From positions 1 to 64,000 of IMG/VR virus record IMGVR_UViG_3300003321_000095: a DNA stretch of 64,000 nt; one strand, given 5' to 3'. This document shows positions 14,382 through 21,831 of this stretch, one piece after another (the first letter of the stretch is position 1; the number at the start of each line of letters is the position of its first letter). Position numbers and translations under genes: made by a program. The DNA is from a virus. Below the pieces are notes generated by a model. That model ran no database searches. It worked only from the letters and a program-made list of their open reading frames with translations, and was not told where the DNA came from.

Positions 14382-14661
14382 TCAAAGACCACCAAAACAA
14401 TACATCAATAAAATATTTATCTCTAAGAAGTGGGAGGATAAGGCAAATGATTCCGTGCTTTACTCTGTTGGCATCGTTGTTGACGACTTCATCAAAGAAC
14501 TGAAGAAACATCCGACTAATGACAAAGGTATTCTCAACCTAACCCTGGTAACTCAGAAGACAGACAAGAACAAGATGAGTTTGTTCTATGAGGAGTGGAA
14601 AGGTAAACCCAAAGATAATATCGCTCCCGGTAAAGATGACGAAGATTCGCTTCCTTTTTAG
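14374..14661 (+). CDS. Putative single-stranded DNA-binding protein
   Basis: A 95-residue protein with a beta-rich core and an acidic tail ending DDEDSLPF (residues 88-95). That tail is the kind of acidic tip used by SSB proteins to dock replication partners. It sits four genes ahead of the DNA polymerase. The body is shorter than a full bacterial SSB and I cannot align the OB fold by eye, so the call rests mainly on tail and context. Confidence 0.5.
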   Translation: MADQRPPKQYINKIFISKKWEDKANDSVLYSVGIVVDDFIKELKKHPTNDKGILNLTLVTQKTDKNKMSLFYEEWKGKPKDNIAPGKDDEDSLPF

Positions 14662-14662
14662 C

Positions 14663-14953
14663 ATGAAAACAGTCAAAATCAACGTTACCAAATATCAGAT
14701 AGAGAATGGGACGAGAGTTTCACCGTATAATTGCCCGATTGCCAGGGCTATTCGCAGAAATATAATGATCAAAGGTGATAGGTATAAGGATGTCAGTGTC
14801 GGAGCGGACAACGTAGATATCTTCTCTCTACCTAAGACAGTAAACGTCAAATTACCAAAAGAAGCGAAAGAGTTTATACGTCGTTTCGATAGTGGTCTTC
14901 CAGTCAAACCTTTCTCTTTTACCTTACGTGTACCCGACAAATTTGCGAAATGA
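14663..14953 (+). CDS. Conserved phage-type hypothetical protein
   Basis: A 96-residue protein beginning MKTVKINVTKYQIENGTRVS. The phrase NCPIARAIRR resembles small phage proteins with a CPIAxAI block, and FIRRFDSGLPVKPFSF is typical of their C-terminus. The ATG at 14663 is chosen over an upstream frame extension. Coupled to the next gene by ATGA. Confidence 0.7.
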   Translation: MKTVKINVTKYQIENGTRVSPYNCPIARAIRRNIMIKGDRYKDVSVGADNVDIFSLPKTVNVKLPKEAKEFIRRFDSGLPVKPFSFTLRVPDKFAK

Positions 14954-15111
14954 ACGAAAGCGAACTCGAACAACTACTCGCTAACACTAATTTCTCAGAG
15001 AAAGAGAAGAATAGGTGGAGACGGCTCTACATGGAGAGCGATCCTCTCGAAATAGCCGACATGAGAGAATCATTGTTATCACAACAATACGACGAAAGAG
15101 AGGAGGACTGA
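14950..15111 (+). CDS. Hypothetical acidic 53-residue protein
   Basis: Begins MNESELEQLLANTNFSEKEK; helical and strongly charged. ATGA-coupled to the upstream gene, and its last codons carry the AGGAGG that serves the sigma-factor gene. Possibly a partner of the sigma factor, for example an anti-sigma or adaptor, but only position suggests it. Confidence 0.6.
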   Translation: MNESELEQLLANTNFSEKEKNRWRRLYMESDPLEIADMRESLLSQQYDEREED

Positions 15112-15603
15112 TTGAGGTATTATTATGAAGCAATTCGCTACGCCGGTAGACTAAATCTATATCCACCCTTCGAGGCTCGTGATCTCGTACACGATTCTTA
15201 CGTTGCTTGGTACAACAAGACAAAAAGCAATTTGTTCGAAGAGTCTCCCCGCACAATATTTTCTGTTGTCCGAAACGTCTTTAGAGATAAACTCAAGCGT
15301 AGTACTTGGACATACGACAAAGAGAACCAGGGAACGAGACAAATATTCACGTTCGAAGATCAGTTGTCTTACGATATTACTCCTCTCGATGAAGTTATAG
15401 GAGAAGAAACGAAGAACGAATTAGTCAATTTGATCGAAACAACTACACCACCTCTCAAAGACATTTTGTATTTGAGGATGGAAGGTTACACTAACAAAGA
15501 AATATCGGAAGCCTTATCTAAAAGCAAAGCGTTTGTTACACATCATCTTAAAAAAGTAAAATGGTTCAAGGACAGAAGGGGAAGATCTCGGTCTACGATA
15601 TAG
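15112..15603 (+). CDS. ECF-like RNA polymerase sigma factor
   Basis: A 163-residue protein with the two-domain layout of ECF sigma factors. Region 2 is at about residues 20-65 (FEARDLVHDSYVAWY, then TIFSVVRNVFRDKLKR) and region 4 helix-turn-helix at about 112-152 (LKDILYLRMEGYTNKEISEAL). The start is TTG at 15112, five bases after a strong AGGAGG (15101-15106), one of the few clear Shine-Dalgarno sequences here. It should redirect host RNA polymerase to phage promoters. The 3' end overlaps the DNA polymerase gene by 43 bases. Which promoters it reads is not known. Confidence 0.75.
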   Translation: MRYYYEAIRYAGRLNLYPPFEARDLVHDSYVAWYNKTKSNLFEESPRTIFSVVRNVFRDKLKRSTWTYDKENQGTRQIFTFEDQLSYDITPLDEVIGEETKNELVNLIETTTPPLKDILYLRMEGYTNKEISEALSKSKAFVTHHLKKVKWFKDRRGRSRSTI

Positions 15604-17495
15604 AAACTCTCGCTAACGTGTTCTCGTGTACCTTCTTAGATATCAAAACTAAGGAGGTACGTTCGTTTTTGGTGACACCGTGGGTTAATGAATGGGCTTT
15701 ATTCGCCCAGTATTACCTCTCTCACGGGGGGCTTATTGGTTTCAACAACGTCGACTTTGATGAAAGAGTCGTGCATCCTTTCTTAGATGAAGCAGATAAA
15801 TATTCATCGATGTCAGGTGAAGAATTAGTCATCTTAATCAAGAAACGAGCAAACGAAGTAATCAAAGAAGACTTTAAGGAGCAGCGAGTACCACCACACG
15901 TGCCCCAACGAGATCTCTTCAAAATATGGCACTTCAATAACAAGGCTCGGATGACGTCGTTGAAGTATCTTCAGATTAACATGGGTTGGAAGGATTGTCG
16001 TGAGATGCCCTTCGCCCACGATAGTGTCCTGACACCAGAGCAAATACCAGAACTACTCTCATACAACTTGAACGACTGCGAGTCAACCCTGGCATTCTAT
16101 CACCTGTCTAAAGATAAAATCCGTCTCCGCAACAAACTTGGTGAGAAGTATGGCGTCAACATGGGTAACTTCAACGATGGTAAGATAGGGGAGGCGATAT
16201 TCTTGAAAGAGATTAGCAAGAGGACTGGGAGGACGGAGCGAGATATCAGATCAAGAAACACACCCCGCAAGAACATCGTCATCAATGATCTCCTCGTGCC
16301 AGGTATAATGTTTAAGTCAGCCCCCTTCAACAAAGTACTCTCTGATTACAAGAAAATGGTAGTAACTTCTACTAAAAAAGCTAAGAAACAGGCTCTTTAC
16401 TGTAACTTTGATGGGGTTCAATATGAATTTGGATTTGGAGGTATACACGCATGTCGAGGTAACGGCCTGTACCATAATGTGACCTCTGCCGACGTGTCAT
16501 CATACTATCCTAACATCGCGATCAAGAACAGGATCTATCCACTACATCTGGGGCCTGTCTACTGTGACGTATACGATCTCATCTACCAGGAGAGGCGCTC
16601 TTATGACAAAGAGTCTGACGAGAGTAAAGGTCTCAAACTGACACTCAACATACCTTTCGGACAATCAAATAGTAAATGGTCGATATTCTACGATCCCTTA
16701 TATACGATGAGTATAACGGTGAACGGGCAGCTTCTTCTAGCAATGCTGTGTGAAAGATTGACTTTAGAGGGGGCTGGTAAGATTATCATGGCGAATACGG
16801 ATGGTATCGAATTAGACCTGTACGACAAGGCTAAGTTCGACAAAATCTGCCAGGAGTGGCAAGATCAGACAAGATTGACGCTTGAGTTCTCTAAATATAC
16901 GAAATTGTTCATTAGGGATGTGAATGCATACGTCGGGTTGAAGGAGAAAGGCGAGCCTAAACTCAAGAACGATTTCGAGATTGAGAAGGAGATTTACAAG
17001 GACCAGTCGATGAGAATTGTGCCGATTGCGGTCTTGGCGTATTTTCAGTCGGGCACACCAGTCGAAGAAACTATTAGAAATTGTAAAGATATTTCTAAGT
17101 TTTTGTTGGGAAAAAGGGCTAAAACGGGTAATTTAGAGTATAGAGACGCAAGTTCTGGTCAATTAGTAAAACAAAAGTTACCTAAAAACGTTAGGTACTT
17201 TATTAGCAGAACAGGTGGTTCTATCGTCAAACTCACTAAACTGACAGATAAGCAAAAGAAGAAGGAAGAGGTGCCGGAGAATCAGTTGTCTATGTTTGGT
17301 GAGAAGGTGGGGAAAATCAAGGGGGCACCAGTTGAGAAGGTGAAAGTAACATCGACTCACAAAGGCTACAGAAAGACTCTCTTCAACAAGTGGTTCGACG
17401 TACCATTCGACGACTATGGAGTAGAATTACAGTTTTACGTTAGAGAGGCTAACAAGTTAATCAACAGTGTTTTAAATAATCAGACAGAGATATGA
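15561..17495 (+). CDS. Family B DNA polymerase with 3'-5' exonuclease
   Basis: A 644-residue replicative polymerase. Exonuclease motifs: YDIET (D13, E15), GFNNVDFDER (N63, D65) and YNLNDC (Y168, D172). Polymerase motif A is DVSSYYP (D311), motif B is KLTLNIPFG (359-367), and motif C is ANTDGIE (D414), the NTDG variant of the usual DTDS, which keeps the second aspartate. No terminal-protein gene or protein-priming region is evident. It is somewhat short for the family, with an insert near 560-590 (KKKEEVPENQLSMFGEK) holding a QLSMF string that resembles a beta-clamp-binding motif. The gene starts inside the sigma-factor gene, so the two are probably co-translated. Confidence 0.9.
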   Translation: MVQGQKGKISVYDIETLANVFSCTFLDIKTKEVRSFLVTPWVNEWALFAQYYLSHGGLIGFNNVDFDERVVHPFLDEADKYSSMSGEELVILIKKRANEVIKEDFKEQRVPPHVPQRDLFKIWHFNNKARMTSLKYLQINMGWKDCREMPFAHDSVLTPEQIPELLSYNLNDCESTLAFYHLSKDKIRLRNKLGEKYGVNMGNFNDGKIGEAIFLKEISKRTGRTERDIRSRNTPRKNIVINDLLVPGIMFKSAPFNKVLSDYKKMVVTSTKKAKKQALYCNFDGVQYEFGFGGIHACRGNGLYHNVTSADVSSYYPNIAIKNRIYPLHLGPVYCDVYDLIYQERRSYDKESDESKGLKLTLNIPFGQSNSKWSIFYDPLYTMSITVNGQLLLAMLCERLTLEGAGKIIMANTDGIELDLYDKAKFDKICQEWQDQTRLTLEFSKYTKLFIRDVNAYVGLKEKGEPKLKNDFEIEKEIYKDQSMRIVPIAVLAYFQSGTPVEETIRNCKDISKFLLGKRAKTGNLEYRDASSGQLVKQKLPKNVRYFISRTGGSIVKLTKLTDKQKKKEEVPENQLSMFGEKVGKIKGAPVEKVKVTSTHKGYRKTLFNKWFDVPFDDYGVELQFYVREANKLINSVLNNQTEI

Positions 17496-17593
17496 CACCG
17501 TGGTGGATAAGTTCAGCACCTTTGCTTTTCTACTTTATAGTGTGGTTTGTAATCATGGGAATATTGATTTTTACTAAAAGAAAAGACAAATGA
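17492..17593 (+). CDS. Small membrane protein (33 residues)
   Basis: MTPWWISSAPLLFYFIVWFV then a short basic end: one membrane helix. ATGA overlaps join it to the DNA polymerase gene upstream and the gene at 17590 downstream. Function unknown. Confidence 0.65.
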   Translation: MTPWWISSAPLLFYFIVWFVIMGILIFTKRKDK

Positions 17594-17847
17594 CAATTCA
17601 ATACATAAAAGAAGACGGGACGATTTACGCGATCAGTGAAGACTGTGAGTACAAGAAGAGAATGTATGACGAGTTGATGTGGGCGGAGATCGAGACTAAC
17701 GATGCTGGTGATGTACTCCTGAAATGGGAGGATGATTATATGAAGCCTGTTATCTGCGAAAGCGTCAGTCAAGCAAAGACAACCATACAAAACGATCACA
17801 TGTTACACACACCTCACGTTAACGGAGCATCTTACGAAATCAAATAA
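17590..17847 (+). CDS. Hypothetical acidic protein
   Basis: An 85-residue acidic protein (DECEYKK-like, WAEIETNDAGDV), soluble. ATGA-coupled upstream. No family recognised. Confidence 0.7.
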   Translation: MTIQYIKEDGTIYAISEDCEYKKRMYDELMWAEIETNDAGDVLLKWEDDYMKPVICESVSQAKTTIQNDHMLHTPHVNGASYEIK

Positions 17848-17850
17848 GTT

Positions 17851-19092
17851 ATGTCAAATTTAATAGGACGATATTTAAAAGCGAAAAGACGCGGTGCTAA
17901 GGGGATAAATATAGAAGAAGGAGAGTATATCCTCCTAACGGGGGACGGACTCGGTAAATCTCATACACCGAAGCCCCATCAAAAGAATTTAAGTTGGTCT
18001 GTTCACGGTCCCTATGATGACGGAGATTTCGAGTTAATGCCGGAAGGATGGTCACCAACCACGTCAGAAGCATCCACCAAACCAACACTCGAAGAAGTTA
18101 AGAGAAGGTATCCTATTGGTACGAAGTTTTATTGTGCTCATCTCACCAAACAAAAAGATCAAATTGGTGAAGTTAAGACATACAACAATATACAAATCGG
18201 TGAGAGAATGATCACATTGGATTGTAGTTGTTGTTATGGTTGGACACCAAATCTGATGTGGGATGGTAAGTGGGCTGAGATAGTAAGTTTACCAGCAACA
18301 AATGGAGCAACCCCCTCCTTCGTCTCTGGCGATTGGTTCTTTCCGACAGATCCTAATTGGGGCAAAGCAGTAGCCTTATCTGGTAAGGCTCATCAAATCA
18401 CGAGAATAGAGGACACCTGGTTATATATAAACAATGACCTATATTCTATTCATATCTCAAATGTTCGCAAAGCCACTCCCGAAGAGATTAGGAAGGCTAA
18501 GGGTGAGCCGGATGATTGGTGCGTGAAAGTTACAAAAGATAACAGAGAGGTTGTGAGGAAATGGATGAACGACGATAGATACGCCTACACGACAGAAGGT
18601 TTTTATGGATTAAAAGAAGGAAAGAAATACGGTTATGGTTCTCTCTGGGCCTTAGTCATCTCAACCGAAGAGTTCTACAAGAAGATAGGTCATGTTGAGA
18701 AAACACCCGATGTCTTCAGATTTAAGATGGGTGATAAGGTCAGAACGAAAAGTTTACACTGGCAGTCGTGGACTGGTACAAATAGCGGTAAAATAGTTAT
18801 TAATCGTGTAGATAAAAACCAATCGATTATAGCGCAGAAAATAAATAATGATGGCGTTTGGTATCAGTTAGAAAAAGGTGGAAATTGGTATTTAGAGGAT
18901 GGTCTGGAATCAGAAGAGACTGCGCAAAAACTCGAAGACTACTGCAAGATAGATGTGGAGACTGTCTATAAATTTGGCATCGACCCTATCGATAAAATAT
19001 CTAAAGAAAATCATCAAACTTTAGAACTTTATCATCAGGCTCCCGTTATAATGAAAAGAAAAACTTCTAAAAATAAACTTTTAACAATCTAA
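17851..19092 (+). CDS. Multi-domain hypothetical protein with SH3-like repeats
   Basis: A 413-residue protein assembled from several short beta-rich modules. Recognisable pieces are LEEVKRRYPIGTKFYCAHL, SGDWFFPTDPNWG, IRKATPEEIRKAKGE and FKMGDKVRTKSLHWQSW. Module phrases such as RKATPEEI recur in hypothetical proteins of Bacteroidota phages. One CSCC cluster (about residue 126) might bind metal. No enzyme motif seen. It is the largest unknown in the early block. Confidence 0.7.
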   Translation: MSNLIGRYLKAKRRGAKGINIEEGEYILLTGDGLGKSHTPKPHQKNLSWSVHGPYDDGDFELMPEGWSPTTSEASTKPTLEEVKRRYPIGTKFYCAHLTKQKDQIGEVKTYNNIQIGERMITLDCSCCYGWTPNLMWDGKWAEIVSLPATNGATPSFVSGDWFFPTDPNWGKAVALSGKAHQITRIEDTWLYINNDLYSIHISNVRKATPEEIRKAKGEPDDWCVKVTKDNREVVRKWMNDDRYAYTTEGFYGLKEGKKYGYGSLWALVISTEEFYKKIGHVEKTPDVFRFKMGDKVRTKSLHWQSWTGTNSGKIVINRVDKNQSIIAQKINNDGVWYQLEKGGNWYLEDGLESEETAQKLEDYCKIDVETVYKFGIDPIDKISKENHQTLELYHQAPVIMKRKTSKNKLLTI

Positions 19093-19102
19093 ACAATTAA
19101 AA

Positions 19103-19447
19103 ATGGGAAAGTTTCTCAATTATGTGAAAGAGGTCACCGCTCGTTTAACAGGTGATGAAGCAGGTGCTATTGCGGCGTTCAACGCTCGTAAGGCCGAAAG
19201 TGCACTGAATGGTCAAATTGCCGCTCTCAAGGCAAAACAGGTCGATGACGAAGGATCTCTGGACGATGCTAAGGAGGCTCTCAAGGCAGCTTATTATCCT
19301 ACCACAAAGATCAGCGACAACAAGAGTTATGTCGATGGTATTCGTCGTGCCCAGGAACGCGTAGACGCAGCACAAGAGACACTCGATAACACGACGTCTT
19401 CTGTGAAGTACTACGAAGGGCTGATCGCTGAGTTCGACAAGGCGTAA
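19103..19447 (+). CDS. Coiled-coil protein
   Basis: A 114-residue, alanine-rich, heptad-patterned protein (SALNGQIAALKAKQVDDE; RRAQERVDAAQETLDN). Probably a long helical hairpin that oligomerises. Precedes a terminator-like hairpin and the tRNA-Ile-like gene. Role unknown. Confidence 0.7.
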   Translation: MGKFLNYVKEVTARLTGDEAGAIAAFNARKAESALNGQIAALKAKQVDDEGSLDDAKEALKAAYYPTTKISDNKSYVDGIRRAQERVDAAQETLDNTTSSVKYYEGLIAEFDKA

Positions 19448-19454
19448 AGAAAGG

Positions 19455-19487
19455 CTCGCGTTGACCTGTCCACGGCGAGAATTTTCT
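19455..19487 (+). terminator. Possible intrinsic terminator
   Basis: Stem CTCGC/GCGAG (19455-19459 with 19475-19479) followed by AATTTTCT. It lies directly after the coiled-coil gene and before the tRNA. Confidence 0.4.
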
Positions 19488-19543
19488 AGCAATAGAAGAC
19501 GTCAAATAGTGGAGGTGTGACAGACGGGGAGAGACCCGTACAC

Positions 19544-19615
19544 GAAGAAGTAGCTCATAGTAGAGCGTCGGACTGATAAACCGAAGGTAGGTGGCTCGTA
19601 TGCCATCCTTCTTCT
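19544..19615 (+). tRNA. tRNA-Ile (GAT)-like gene
   Basis: A perfect 7-bp acceptor stem GAAGAAG/CTTCTTC encloses a D arm GCTC-ATAGTA-GAGC, an anticodon arm with loop CTGATAA (anticodon GAT) and a T arm GGTGG/CCATC. Oddities: the D loop is six bases without GG, the anticodon stem has an A-A mismatch next to the loop, and the T loop is eight bases. No CCA is encoded. Confidence 0.7.
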
Positions 19616-19629
19616 CTTAATCAAATTTT

Positions 19630-19956
19630 ATGAAAGAAGAAAAGACATTATCGGAATCATTGGGTGAATTGTGTATAGCGGTATTCTTGATGATACACGG
19701 CATACTCGCATGGTCGTTGGTAGGACTACTGTCTTATGATTGGTTCATCAAACCGCTTAATTTGATATACACACCCTCGTTCACCTACGCTAACTTTGTA
19801 GGAATAACTATGTTTTTGGCTGTGATTTTTCATTCGTCTTGGATTCATCTAATAAAGGACGAGTATAAGGTATCAAAATCAACACAGAATGGTTACAGCA
19901 TTATCAATCCGTGGTTGTTTCTTCTGGTATCGTACATCGGTCATTTGTTTTTATGA
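19630..19956 (+). CDS. Integral membrane protein
   Basis: A 108-residue protein with three probable membrane helices (about residues 14-36, 57-77 and 94-108). An acidic N-terminal tail and polar loops alternate with them. Its end overlaps the next gene as ATGA. It could alter the host envelope or block superinfection; no family recognised. Confidence 0.7.
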   Translation: MKEEKTLSESLGELCIAVFLMIHGILAWSLVGLLSYDWFIKPLNLIYTPSFTYANFVGITMFLAVIFHSSWIHLIKDEYKVSKSTQNGYSIINPWLFLLVSYIGHLFL

Positions 19957-20129
19957 CAAAGAAGCAAAAGCAAATGCTCAAATCTATGATCAAAACTCTG
20001 AAAATTGATTTGAAGAACGCTGCCGGTGATTGTAGGGAAACAGCGAATGCATACGTTGATGCAGAAGTCGCTTATCGAAAAATAGAAAGAACTCTCGAAC
20101 TGGCTCAATCTAAACTGAAAAATGGCTGA
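19953..20129 (+). CDS. Hypothetical helical protein
   Basis: The ATG at 19953 is in the ATGA overlap with the membrane-protein gene and is preferred to an earlier in-frame ATG at 19911. The product has 58 residues and is a long charged helix. Its stop overlaps the next start (ATGGCTGA). Confidence 0.65.
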   Translation: MTKKQKQMLKSMIKTLKIDLKNAAGDCRETANAYVDAEVAYRKIERTLELAQSKLKNG

Positions 20130-20319
20130 TAAGATAGAGTTAGAGGATGGTGCCTGGTACGATGTCAAAGAATTTGCTTGGTCAAGATATTATATTGGTT
20201 ATCTCGAATCAAGACTTCACGCTGCTCCGAATGGACCGCCCATCGATAGTGAAGAATACAAATCAATACGAGATCAATTCGATTCAGAATGGCTACAGAA
20301 GATAAAAAAGAACAGTTAG
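20122..20319 (+). CDS. Hypothetical protein
   Basis: A 65-residue acidic protein beginning MADKIELEDGAWYDVKEFAW. It overlaps the next gene by 31 bases. No family recognised. Confidence 0.65.
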   Translation: MADKIELEDGAWYDVKEFAWSRYYIGYLESRLHAAPNGPPIDSEEYKSIRDQFDSEWLQKIKKNS

Positions 20320-20711
20320 CGATCATCAAGATCCACGAACTGATCAACTTTCTCGCTCAGAACGTTGAGTCACAAGATATCCACAGTTTAGGTACCAAGA
20401 TGTCAGAACTCGCTGTGTGGACAGCAAACTTTGCTAGTCAGGTTGGAGACGCTCACGCTCTAATGAATGATCTGGAACACGAGTACAAGACTCTGGTTGC
20501 GGAGTACATCAAAGACAACGGTCAAGGGAAGGGAGAGTTGGGAAAGGCTGAGAGAGCGGCAGAATTGAAGTACGCCGACAAGAAGAAGGAATACATTACT
20601 TGGAAGAACACTTACAAGAAACTCTCTCTTAAGTTAGAGAGTATTGATCGAATCATCGATGTGTTCAAGCAGAGGGTGAGTGCGCTTAAACAAGAAATGA
20701 AACATATATGA
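20289..20711 (+). CDS. Hypothetical coiled-coil protein
   Basis: A 140-residue almost entirely helical protein with repeated heptads (NDLEHEYKTLVAEYIK; TYKKLSLKLESIDRIID). Of the kind often seen next to recombination or replication genes in phages, but no specific family can be named. ATGA overlap with the lipoprotein gene. Confidence 0.7.
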   Translation: MATEDKKEQLAIIKIHELINFLAQNVESQDIHSLGTKMSELAVWTANFASQVGDAHALMNDLEHEYKTLVAEYIKDNGQGKGELGKAERAAELKYADKKKEYITWKNTYKKLSLKLESIDRIIDVFKQRVSALKQEMKHI

Positions 20712-21001
20712 AAAGAATCATCTTACTCGTTATCGTGATAGCAACACTCGTGTCGTGTGGTCAATCGATCAAAGAAGGAACTGTTGAAAAAGACAATCTC
20801 GTACCTCTCGAACTATCCGATTCTACACAATGGAGAACGGTCCAGGTTTACGAGACTAAACATCACGATCTTTACGTCAGAGAGAACGATCAATTATACA
20901 AAGTAGATACGATTGATTTCGGAAATACTTTCGGTCTTGTGTTCCTTATGTTGATAATTGTTTTCGTCATCGGTGTGATCATAGGTTTATTGGAACGATA
21001 A
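20708..21001 (+). CDS. Lipoprotein with C-terminal membrane helix
   Basis: A 97-residue protein. Residues 1-17 form a lipoprotein signal with lipobox LVSC. The middle is a small exported domain and residues about 73-94 form a strong membrane helix. Lipid plus membrane anchor would hold the middle domain in the periplasm. Candidate superinfection-exclusion or lysis-timing protein. Confidence 0.7.
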   Translation: MKRIILLVIVIATLVSCGQSIKEGTVEKDNLVPLELSDSTQWRTVQVYETKHHDLYVRENDQLYKVDTIDFGNTFGLVFLMLIIVFVIGVIIGLLER

Positions 21002-21229
21002 ATGATTCACCTCTTCAAACACTCACTCGACAGAGTTGACATTTTTGTCTATGGTATAGACGCAGACAAACGTCTGATCACCTACGAAGCAAGAGACAAA
21101 GAAAAGGGGATGCTGATGGAACCCCGTCATACATCCCCCTATGAGATACTAGATGGTAAAGTCTGCTTCGACTCTATTCGGTGGATTTCTCTACCGACTT
21201 GGATGCAGATGGCTGCGACCCTGTCCTAA
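21002..21229 (+). CDS. Hypothetical protein, last gene of the plus block
   Basis: A 75-residue protein of KTFN/YGID-like beta pattern (RVDIFVYGIDADKRLITYEA); starts right after the lipoprotein stop. Its last 56 bases overlap, tail to tail, the holin-like gene on the other strand. Confidence 0.65.
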   Translation: MIHLFKHSLDRVDIFVYGIDADKRLITYEARDKEKGMLMEPRHTSPYEILDGKVCFDSIRWISLPTWMQMAATLS

Positions 21230-21443
21230 GCCCGATCAACTGTTCAATAGTCACCACACCCAACAACAAGAGAGCAAACGACAACCACACCATAGTCAGT
21301 TCGACTACGTTACGATCATCACCGAATCTCCCCGTGATGTAGATGGCTGTGATGACGCCCACCAAAGCTGATAACTTCCTGGCGCTATAACCACCCTTTT
21401 CAGTAGTAAGACTGAGTAGTACGTTTCTTACGACTTGCCTCAT
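21174..21443 (-). CDS. Putative holin
   Basis: An 89-residue protein with two membrane helices (about residues 23-37 and 50-66) separated by a short loop (FGDDRN), a basic N-terminus and a polar tail. Size and topology fit a class II phage holin, which opens the inner membrane for the lysins. It is the last gene of the late transcript and overlaps the plus-strand gene 21002-21229. Confidence 0.55.
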   Translation of the reverse strand: MRQVVRNVLLSLTTEKGGYSARKLSALVGVITAIYITGRFGDDRNVVELTMVWLSFALLLLGVVTIEQLIGLRTGSQPSASKSVEKSTE

Positions 21444-21622
21444 TTACCACTCCACACTTGTGCGGGCTGGTAACCCTCTCCCCTGGTTCCACCATTGTCC
21501 ATACCCTTCTTTTTAGAGAAAGAATACTCGATAGTAGTGTCACTAGAGATTGGAGCCTTTTTGTTGAAAGAGTAAGGAGTTACGTCCTGCTTACCTGCCA
21601 TAGATACTTCTTTGTTTTTCAT
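21440..21622 (-). CDS. Hypothetical polar protein
   Basis: A 60-residue, disordered-looking protein rich in Ser, Lys and Gly (YSFNKKAPISSDTTIEYSFSKKKG; two YSF(N/S)KK phrases). ATGA overlaps on both sides support the start at 21622. No family recognised. Confidence 0.6.
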   Translation of the reverse strand: MKNKEVSMAGKQDVTPYSFNKKAPISSDTTIEYSFSKKKGMDNGGTRGEGYQPAQVWSGK

Positions 21623-21831
21623 AGTTTTAGTTTATTGATTAGTTTCTTTGTGTAATGTGCAACGAATGCACCGATGAATCCTGTCAACGCAGCACCCACC
21701 ACCGAATGAATAATAGTCAGTAGTATTTCGTGTGCGATTGCAGAACCCGCTGCTCCACCCGTTATGAATCCTGTGACCTCGTAAATGTTATTGTTGATCC
21801 AACTATTGTGGAGTAGTACTGATTTATTCAT
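21619..21831 (-). CDS. Small two-helix membrane protein, holin-like
   Basis: A 70-residue protein with a glycine-rich helix (TGFITGGAAGSAIAHEILL) and a second helix (VVGAALTGFIGAFVAHY), then a basic end. Possible second holin or antiholin next to the holin-like gene 21174-21443. Confidence 0.55.
   Translation of the reverse strand: MNKSVLLHNSWINNNIYEVTGFITGGAAGSAIAHEILLTIIHSVVGAALTGFIGAFVAHYTKKLINKLKL

Noticed and set aside
15912-15940. TGGCAC on the plus strand inside the DNA polymerase
   Set aside because: It reads TGGCAC-TTCAA-TAAC and lacks the TTGC element.
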